Shown: positions 56,637-64,000 of the stretch, one piece after another
Layout: each line of letters begins with the position of its first letter
How positions within the stretch are numbered: position 1 is the first letter of the stretch
From: Cryptomeria japonica
Taxonomy: Eukaryota; Streptophyta; Pinopsida; Cupressales; Cupressaceae
Assembly: GCF_030272615.1 (NCBI RefSeq)
Contig: NC_081408.1
Location: forward strand, 407,513,889-407,577,888
DNA length: 64,000 bases
Reading direction: 5' to 3'
The notes under the pieces: generated by a model
What the model saw: only the letters and a program-made list of their open reading frames with translations
Database searches by the model: none
What the model was told of the DNA's origin: nothing
Program-made: the position numbers and the translations under genes

Positions 56637-57723
56637 GAAGGCAGTATGTCTACCGAGTGAAGTTTAGTATTTACTGAGTTGCAACCGAGTAATAACAGAA
56701 TGCATTGAATGAATAAAAGAATTATTTAATGAAGGAAGATGATGAGCTGGCTATGATTAAATGATTGGTATGTTGTGAATGAAGTTTGTTAAAGAATCTA
56801 TGGCAAAGGAAAATCGGCAGGAAGATCTACAGCTCAGATTGAACCGCAATACCCTAGCACAAGTTCCAAGAAATGTATACAAGTTCCAAGGTGGGGTAAA
56901 ACATTTTCAGATCGAAGGATACATTGAACCTGGTCAAACTTTGAAGATCTTATGGCTATGATTGATCGTGGGAAATGTGATCAAGGAGATTAAGCGGTTG
57001 GCGAATTGTTTATAAATAAAGAACTGTTGATAAACAATGTATGCGGGCAAGTGTATGCACAAGGATGCTACATAGTGTTTACTGAGCACAGAAGCTTGAA
57101 GACCTGTTTGAAAAATAGAGTATAGAGCCCAGCAGATGGACAAGATAAGTCCTATATTGTATTGAGCAAATAAGAATCCGCTTTAGCATTTTTAGATGTG
57201 AAGTTGCAGATAGATTTTTATTATTGTTATTTTGTGAAGTAACAGAAAATCTCTTAACCGAGTGGACTTAACAGTCTTATTTGTAAAACCCTCTAGCAAG
57301 GTGACATTTTGATTGAGTGTTTGAAATCCTTTAACAAGGTCACTTCTAACAAGGTGAAGATCTTAACAGATCTGAGGGAAATCCCTTAACCGGGTCACAT
57401 ATAGCAATGTGTTTGTAATCTTTAACAGGATTTGCTTTTAACCAAGCATACTCTAGAAGAGTATATTTCTTAGGTTTGAAATCCCATAGTGGTTTTTCCC
57501 TATTTGGGTTTCCACGTTAAATCTAGTGTTATGAGTGTTATGATGTTTATATGCTTTTGAGTTTGCATGTTTAGCATTTTTAGCTATATTACTGAATTAT
57601 ATGTTACCGAGGTTGAATCTGATGTTTTTATGGAAGATTAAGTTTGTATGATTCACCCCCCCCCCCCCCCTCTCATCTTATTAGCTTGGCATCTGTACTT
57701 AACATTAAGTATCAGAACTATCA
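56637..57723 (+). repeat. 3' LTR of copia 1, second part
   Basis: Matches 44457-45541. Carries a run of 15 C (57656-57670) where the 5' LTR has 7. Ends ACTATCA, followed by CTTGC. Confidence 0.9.
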
Positions 57724-58299
57724 CTTGCCAACATTTACATCTGCTCAAGAAAAATCCTTCCAATACCTTATCCATTATCCAATGCATATTTTTCATCCTT
57801 TTGTCTCTCTGATCCAATCTTTTGCATAAATCCTTACCTTAGTCCCATCTTATTTTCATGTCATTATTTTGCCAATATCTTTGAGCATACGTTTAATAGT
57901 CATGGTTCATTTTTCAAAGCTACTATCCAAAAAAATGGATGCTTGAGTCCTTCTTCCATACTCTATTATGTGTCTATTTTTTGCTAAAAAGTCAAAATAA
58001 ATAAAAAATGAAAAAAGAAAAAAATCATCACCTTGGTGAAAACCTAGCAAACAAGCGCCTTGTGTGAAATCAAAAAAAGTAAAAAATTTGAAAACAAAAT
58101 AAGATTCTTGAGCCCTTCCTCCATCTCTTATCTTTCAAAATGTCAAAAATCCAAAAACAAAAATACAAAAAAAGTAAAGAAAAATAATTCGTCCACTGGT
58201 GAAAACTGGCAAACAGACGCATTGGGAAACTGCCATGATAAAAACCTGGAAAATAGGTGTCATGTGTAATTCTTCATCTTCTTGCATTCCAAACTTAGG

Positions 58300-58620
58300 G
58301 GTAGGTTTCATTTATGATATCCTATCATATCATATTTCCCTTCATTACTCCATTATCCCGGCATATCCTATTGCCCTTCATTACCCTTCATCCCTCATAG
58401 CTATTATCCTATCTATATCCATATCCCTTATTTAACCTTTGATCTTGACAAGGCAAGGGATTTTCTATGAGCATCATATATCTTATTGGATTCACCTTTT
58501 CCATTTCCCTTATCCTATTCATATCCCTTATCCATTTTTTACCTTTCTTATCCTATCCATATCATATCACCATCCATACACTTTTTTCTATCCCTTGATC
58601 TTGATCCGACATAAGGACAT
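58300..58620. repeat. Degenerate TATCC-rich pyrimidine tract
   Basis: CCTATCATATCATATTTCCC, ATCCTATCTATATCCATATC and related strings repeated without a fixed period. Confidence 0.6.
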
Positions 58621-58899
58621 AAAATCCAAAACATGGTTTCACAAACCTCTTGACATGTCCCTCATTCCATGTCATTGCTTTACATTGTCATATATAGTCC
58701 CTTATCCCATCACGTGATAGGCCTTGGAAATTGAATGCACTTTGTCTTCATAATAAATGGCCTTTGTCTTCCCTCTATCCACTAACATTTCAGCAAGCTT
58801 ATTTATCTATTCATCATATTCCTTGTCTTACTAGACACTGGGAGAAAATTTAATGCATAAAGTCCTAAAAAAATAACTGAAAATCAAATAGTCCTTTAA

Positions 58900-59060
58900 A
58901 AATCAATAAAAAATCAAAAAACGTTATGAAATAATCCAAAAACATTCAAAAAAAACTCTGAAATAATCCAAAAACATTCAAAAAATGTCCTAAAATAATT
59001 CAAAAACATCGTAAAATATCCTAAAAAAATAAAAAATAAAAAAGCTCAAAAAACCTAAAA
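58900..59060. repeat. A-rich tandem repeat of about 30 bases
   Basis: Three to four versions of GAAATAATCCAAAAACATTC followed by AAAAAA, decaying to CTAAAATAATTCAAAAACAT. Confidence 0.65.
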
Positions 59061-59499
59061 AATTGGAAAATAATCAAAATTAAAAAACAATCAATTTCAT
59101 TCCATCTCGTTAATAATTGTCCCTTTTGTACATAGACAAATGTTTTAGTGCACATCAAACATTAAAAATGCAAAAAACATTGTGCTTCACAAATCACACA
59201 TCAACAAATGAACTATTCAATCAACCAAGCAATTAGACTTATCAAACTTGTTGTATCAATCAAACAATATTAACATTGTCAGTCCTTTGTCAATTGTGTC
59301 TTATACAGGGTGTTGTATACTCAAAACCAGACTATGTCTTGTCTTAGATGGGGTACTTCACTCCTAAAACCAGGAAACATGATTGTCCTATCATTAAATA
59401 AATAATTAATTTTGACAAAAAGATCAGAATGGGTATTTGACTTGTTTAGATTTGTGAGTCTTATCTTTCATTGATTTATCTTTTTCTCAGTCATGTTCC

Positions 59500-60636
59500 T
59501 GTGTGTGTGAAAAAGGGTCTATAGCTGTAAGCACAACACTTCAATTAAGTCATTACATGTATGGTTAGTAAATAAATAATCAATAAATAATAAACCATAA
59601 CAAAGCAACTAATTGCCTTCTAAAAGATGCGAGTATAAGATTGCTCTCAGATTTTTATAAGCAATACCAGTGACTAGACTACACCAAGACAAAGGATTTA
59701 ATCTATATGATATTAACTATATGGATGCAAAATGGATGAATAATTCAAGCAAATAACAAATTCAAGCAATATGGATGAGTAAAACTAAATATGGATGCAA
59801 ATAATCTAAAAAGCACAATGATCTTCAATGACTCCAAATCGAAATTAGCATGATGATAATCTCCAAGCGTGTTCTCAAAAATCTCTAGGGTAAATTGGAA
59901 TGAGAGCTGAAGGCTGAATTTATAAAGAATTACAAGAGAAAATCTCAATTTAGGATTAATTAAAAATAATTGAGAAATCAGGTTCAGTTAACCTTGAGAT
60001 AGATTCCAATTATAGTTTAATTGACATGCATTTAAATTAGAAGTCCAGGTTGCATTAGAAATAAGGTTTAATTAATTCCATGCATTTGTGATAAAAATAG
60101 ATAATTCCATGCATATATTTGATTTATTCAAGAAAAAGATCTTTTCAATGCAACTGAACTTTTTTTCTGAAAAGCTTTGAGTTTTAATTTTAGAGAATAA
60201 TTCAATAATTCAATTTAATTGCTTTTCTGATTTCAAGTTCTAAATTTAGAAAAAGAAATAATATCTCAAGTTTGATTTCTAATTCAATTCTTTTTGTTTA
60301 ATTTCAATTCAACTCTTGCTTTGTGATTAATTCCTCTTTTGTAATGTATTAATTCCTTTTGCATGATTAAATGGAAAATTTATTAATTAATTAAATATGC
60401 AAGAATATTTAATAAATTAAAATAGGATAATTGATCAAAATGATATTCTTGGAAATGATTCAATTAATAAAATAAATATTTAATTAATATTGAGTAATTG
60501 ATTTTCCAAGAGATATTTGATGATTAAAGAATTAATAATATGCTCAAGGTTGATTTAATTGCCTTCGGTTAGGACCTTGGTGATTTTGTCGAGATTAGGG
60601 GCCCATGGTTTAGATGACCATTTTTAGGGTATTACA
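59500..60636 (-). repeat. 3' LTR of Tat element B
   Basis: 1,137 bases; on the minus strand it starts TGTAATACCCTA and ends CACACACA. Includes the same TTAATTAA-rich text as the A LTRs. Confidence 0.9.
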
Positions 60637-60649
60637 TTTTCCCCTCTTT
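60637..60649 (-). promoter_or_regulatory. Polypurine tract of Tat element B
   Basis: Reverse complement of TTTTCCCCTCTTT, identical to the tract at 24451-24463. Confidence 0.9.
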
Positions 60650-61737
60650 GAATTAATGTGTGAGCAGCGCGTTGGTTCAAAGAATGTGTGATGTCTAGGA
60701 GATGCCAATTCTGAACTTGATTGATCATGAACCAGATGAAGAGCAAGGTGTTTAGCTTGATTCAAAGCAATGAAGCTGAATGGAGTCTAATTAAAGCGAT
60801 ATCGATCCCGAACTTGATTGAACTTAGGAACGATAAAAAACAAAAGATACCGAACTTGAACTTGATTGATCAATAAGCAGATCTTACTGATCTAGAACTT
60901 GATTGATCTAGACACAGCAACCGAAGATATAAATCGATATTGAACTTGATTGATCAAGATACAATGAGCGAAAAATAAACTGTCCAGCTTGATTTGAAGT
61001 GATGAAACTGAACACCTGCTTAGATTTAGCGTATGATCAAAGATACTCTTTAAACTTTTGATTAAGTTTAAACGAATAATCAACTTGATGAAAAGTGATG
61101 AAACTGATTAACATTAAGAGATTGATTTAGATGAAAGACAAATATCAACTTGATTTGAAGCGATGAAACTGATATGCCCCTAGCAATTGATTCGATTCAA
61201 ATGATCAAGATATCTCAACTTGATGTGAAGCAATGAAGTTGAGATGCCCCTTAGCAATAAGAATTGATTTTATTTAGTTGAAAAGATTTTTTTGCTCGAC
61301 TTTTGATAAAGATTAAAAAAAAAAATTATCGACATGTGAGATGTGAGATCATAAGGTCGTGAGTATGCCCCCTCGGGAACGAAATTGAAAGATAACAAGG
61401 GTACATTATAGGCAATTGTTGGCGATGATAAGTTATTGGAGCACAAATTGATCCTGAGGAATGTTTGAAAATTTGGCATTGATTGATGAGAAATTGAGCA
61501 CAAAGTTGTTGTGTAGAATTGAAATTGAGATTCAGCATTGATTCATGAGAAATTGAGCACAATTTGAAGAAAGAATGAGCATTTGATGAAAAAGCACTAA
61601 GTGGTCCAAATTTTTCAATTGACTAGTAAAATGATCTTGAATTTCAATTTTGATCTCGAAAATGGAATCAGAATAGGCAAATTAGCTAAGGGTACAATTT
61701 TCATGTCCATCGGAGCAAGTTGAAAAATTAGGTTTTT
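60650..61737 (-). repeat. Tat B region between polypurine tract and antisense promoter
   Basis: Counterpart of 23370-24450. Holds versions of GATTGATCAAT / CTTGATTTGAAG(C/T)GATGAAA in series (60710-61260), then a non-coding segment with GAGAAATTGAGCACAA repeated near 61490 and 61548. No gene supported. Confidence 0.6.
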
Positions 61738-61820
61738 GGCTACATATGGGACAAAAGTGTCATTTTCAAATCATTTTAACCCTCCAAGATTGAAAATTCA
61801 AAAAGCCTTATGCGAAGAAA

Positions 61821-64000
61821 ATGGTGGTCCCTACTCGTACACATCAATTCGAGCGCCAGAGATGACATAATCGACCCCAAAACTATGAGCCAGCGGTAAG
61901 TGATCAATCTTAAGCCTCTTTATGTTTTCAATTTTGAATATTTTTTGCACATTTTTCAAGTTTTCCGCATGTTTGGGGTCGGGTTTCACGTTTTATTGTG
62001 CAAGATAGGATTTTGTCTCATACGAGTAACTGTTAAATTTTATTTTGTCGTTTTAGGCCACTAGAATTGTCGTTCAGACCTTACCCTCATGTCGTATGAC
62101 ATGTCTGTAAAAAGACCATTTTGTCGTGCGAAGTCTAATAATTTGTCATTTGGGAATGTTTTATCGTACGAGAGCCATTCCTAACTTGTACGAGATGCTA
62201 CCCTTCTATGTTTTGTCGTTCAAGAAATAGTGAACATTTTTGAAGGTCTAAACTTGAAATCTTGATGTTGCACTTGACTTAGTTGGATTTGCGTGATGTT
62301 CTACTTCTCTTGTAGGCTCATTTGGAATGTTTTTTGATGCTTCATTGTTGGATTTTTGCAGATTCGATTACCTCCTATGCTTTTCAGATGCATTTATCCT
62401 CCCACCATAGCATTAGTACGACATTTATCAGAGGTTAATCAGGCTCATATTGACTTGTGCAGTTTGACTCATCTTCTTGGTTTACCAAATATCCATGTGA
62501 ATCATGGTATGCTCACAGCATTGGTTGAGCATTTCCATTAAAAGCATAACATGTTTCATTTGCTAGTGGGGGAGTTTACTATCACTCCTAAGGATGTATA
62601 TAGGATCCTTCATATCCGTTTTGCTAGGGATAAGGTGGTTTATGATGCAGCATTGTTACCTGGACTACAGGCAGTTAGGAATGTATTCCGGGATCCAGAC
62701 ATTTTGACCCATTCCATTAGTTGGGACATTATGATGAGAAGATACAATGAGGAGCTTCCTTTGGCGTGTGTTCTAGTAGGATTTATTGGCTATTTTCTGA
62801 TGCCAGATCGAGGGCAGCAGGGTTTCCAGTGTGGATGGGGTAGGATGTTGATGAGATTGATGGAGACCCCTCAAAGGCTTGGTTGGGGTTCTTGTATATT
62901 GGCCCACATGTATCGCGAGATGCATGAGATTGTATATAGGGATGGCAGTAGCATGGTTGTAGGTGTATTTATTTTATAGGTTTGGGCTTGGGAACACCTC
63001 CCTGTTTGTCGGTCAATAGTTGATGATAGTAGAGAGCTTGGGCAGCCAATTATATATAGGTATGTCGGTTATGTCACACAGCCCCATCTAAGTAAGACAG
63101 ATTTTTGGCGGTGGCAGTTAGATGACATGATAGCCATAGTGTGGAGACCTTATAGAGGTTTAGAGCCATGAGATGACTAGCGGTTGGTTCACAGGGACCT
63201 TTTTGTTACGCGCCCTCTTATCGAGAGATCGCAGACTATTGTTAAGCAGTTTGTTGTATCACGGGTGATGAGGCAGTATGGTCAGCCTTAGGGGGTGTCA
63301 CAGGAGTATATAGCTTATGTGTGTTATGCGGATGAGGAGAGACAGGGATGGTCTCTATGGTTGTCCTAAGCTTTGGCTATGTAGGAGTTGACTAGTCTAC
63401 AATGCCTTAGATGGGACTATATGGATGATGTTGCGGATGCGGGGGTATTGCCCCAGTATAGAGATTAGTTCCAGTAGCATCCATTTCCTAGGTTTACAGA
63501 TCTGGGTGAGCAAGCACCCCACATAGAGGATATTGAGGATGATGCCCCCGCACTAGGACAGGGCCAGGGACAGAGACAAGGACGAGGATAGAGAGCTAAG
63601 GCTTAGACGCAGGCAGGTGGCAAACCTGGTGCTAGCAGCAGCAGGGTTCCAGCTGGGGTTGGATAGCAGAGGGGTGAAGGCAGATCCCTACGGCATGTAG
63701 GAGTGAGATTGGGCAAAGCTGAGGAGGAGCGAGCAGCTCTGAGATAGGTTCAACAATGGAGGGAGGAGAAGGGTGGAGTTGGAGGTGGAGATGGGGGTGG
63801 AGAGCCTGCGAGAGAGCAGGGGACTGACATAGGGCGGTCAATGAGAGCACGTCTTGTAGAGTTGCAGTCACAGTTGATAGTGGCTTAGACTCAGCTGGCG
63901 GAGCGAGACCGATAGCTTGCCGATCTTAGGGTTGGGCATGATCGCTAGATCTTGGAGATGAGAACAGAGATAGAGGCCTTGCGATAGGAGGTCCTTCTCC
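61821..64000 (+). pseudogene. Antisense two-exon plant mobile domain gene in Tat element B, cut by the window end
   Basis: Exon 1 is 61821-61895 (25 codons, MVVP to YEPA, one TGA), the donor is GTAAGTGAT at 61896, the intron is 466 bases with acceptor TTTTTGCAG, and exon 2 starts at 62362 (IRLPPMLFRCIYPP). The junction is phase 0, as in element A. PMD motifs: FHLLVGEFTITPKDVYRIL, ISWDIMMRRY, CGWGRMLMRLMETPQRLGWG and VWAWEHLPV near 62980. The C-terminal half (63480-63800) is rich in Gly, Gln, Arg and Glu, then a coiled coil follows (VELQSQLIV, RTEIEALR). At least ten of the roughly 15 stops are TAG. B keeps about 150 bases (63020-63230) that A has lost. It could act as a trans-acting protein of the element; the function is not known. 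Confidence 0.78.
61896..62361 (+). repeat. Intron of the element B antisense gene with the TCGTACGA motif cluster
   Basis: GTAAGTGATC at the start, GGATTTTTGCAG at the end. Motif versions: CTCATACGAGT, TTTGTCGTTTTAGG, ATGTCGTATGACATG, TTTGTCGTGCGAAGT, TTATCGTACGAGAG, CTTGTACGAGATG and TTTGTCGTTCAAG between 62015 and 62232. Confidence 0.7.

Larger units (their letters stand above)
44022..57723 (+). mobile_element. Ty1/copia retrotransposon 1
   Basis: About 7.7 kb without the copia 2 insertion in its 3' LTR. 5' LTR 44022-45541, primer site at 45542 (TTGGTATCAGAGCC, complementary to initiator Met tRNA), gag 45606-46960, pol to 49788, a purine-rich repeat block, polypurine tract 50183-50195, 3' LTR 50196-50632 plus 56637-57723. 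CTTGC duplications flank it (44016-44020 and 57724-57728; possibly six bases with one mismatch). LTR divergence about 2%. The order protease, integrase, RT, RNase H is that of Ty1/copia. Broken by a frameshift and two TAG stops. Confidence 0.9.
57724..59499 (+). mobile_element. Remains of the older element, right piece
   Basis: Continues 43761-44021 after removal of copia 1. No intact ORF. It holds GGTGAAAACC..GCAAACAAGCGCC (58036-58060), GGTGAAAAC..GGCAAACAGACGC (58199-58222) and AAAAACCTGG..AATAGGTGTC (58239-58262), the same block as after pol in Tat element A. A pyrimidine-rich TATCC repeat (58300-58620), an A-rich repeat (58900-59060) and a segment near 59300-59380 like 11480-11590 follow. 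This suggests an old gypsy relative in plus orientation, cut at 59499 by Tat element B. Confidence 0.5.
59500..64000 (-). mobile_element. Tat-lineage Ty3/gypsy retrotransposon B, 3' end only
   Basis: Minus-strand element cut by the window end. The 3' LTR is 59500-60636 and the polypurine tract (AAAGAGGGGAAAA on the minus strand) is at 60637-60649. Then come the repeat block (60660-61260) and the antisense PMD gene, which here reads on the plus strand (61821 to the window end). Pol would lie beyond 64000. The LTR and internal sequence are clearly related to element A but with many more differences than within the A LTR pair, so A and B are separate members of one family. Confidence 0.88.

Noticed and set aside
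58199-58717. ORFs of 78 and 92 codons rich in Ile, Pro, Tyr and Ser
   Set aside because: Translation of the TATCC-type pyrimidine repeat; no conserved features.
62362-64000. Amber recoding as the reason for many TAG codons
   Set aside because: The other copy has CAG or TGG at several of these codons and has its own TAGs elsewhere, which fits deamination rather than a genetic-code change.

Overview
This window is a stretch of nuclear plant DNA built almost entirely from nested transposable elements; I see no ordinary host gene, tRNA or rRNA. Plant origin follows from the element families: Ty3/gypsy of the Tat type with a second RNase H, Ty1/copia elements with initiator-Met-tRNA primer sites, a CACTA (En/Spm) transposon with a TNP2 transposase, and an L1-type LINE with a C-terminal RNase H. 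The density and size of the elements suggest a very large genome, possibly a gymnosperm, but the sequence does not settle that.

Layout. 1-448: 3' end of a copia LTR, apparently inserted 12 bases inside the LTR of the next element. 449-25602: Tat element A, plus strand, with gag, protease, G-patch, RT, two RNase H domains and integrase (11698-19385), and on the opposite strand a two-exon gene for a plant mobile domain (PMD) protein (21090-23282). A full-length 8 kb LINE (1530-9541, minus strand) sits in its 5' LTR with a 15-bp target duplication. 25603-59499: an older element, seen as three fragments (25603-26369, 43761-44021, 57724-59499), split by a 17.4 kb CACTA transposon (26370-43760, duplication AAG) and by copia element 1 (44022-57723, duplication CTTGC). 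Copia 1 carries copia element 2 (50633-56631, duplication TTAAT) inside its 3' LTR. 59500-64000: Tat element B, minus strand, cut by the window edge; its PMD gene therefore reads on the plus strand.

All coding regions are decayed by stops and a few frameshifts, and several enzymes have lost catalytic residues. LTR pairs differ by only about 2-3% by my manual counts, so the insertions are moderately recent. Many stops are TAG where a related copy or the family has CAG or TGG, as expected from deamination of methylated cytosines in silenced repeats.

The most interesting content: (1) the antisense PMD gene, with TATA box, short first exon, GT-AG intron and frame-preserving exon junction conserved between elements A and B; (2) a palindromic TCGTACGA motif family that clusters both in the intron of that gene and in the leader before gag; (3) a third ORF downstream of RNase H in the LINE; (4) a decayed reading frame of about 1,050 codons, of no family I recognise, on the minus strand inside the CACTA transposon, preceded by a 1 kb array of a short degenerate motif.
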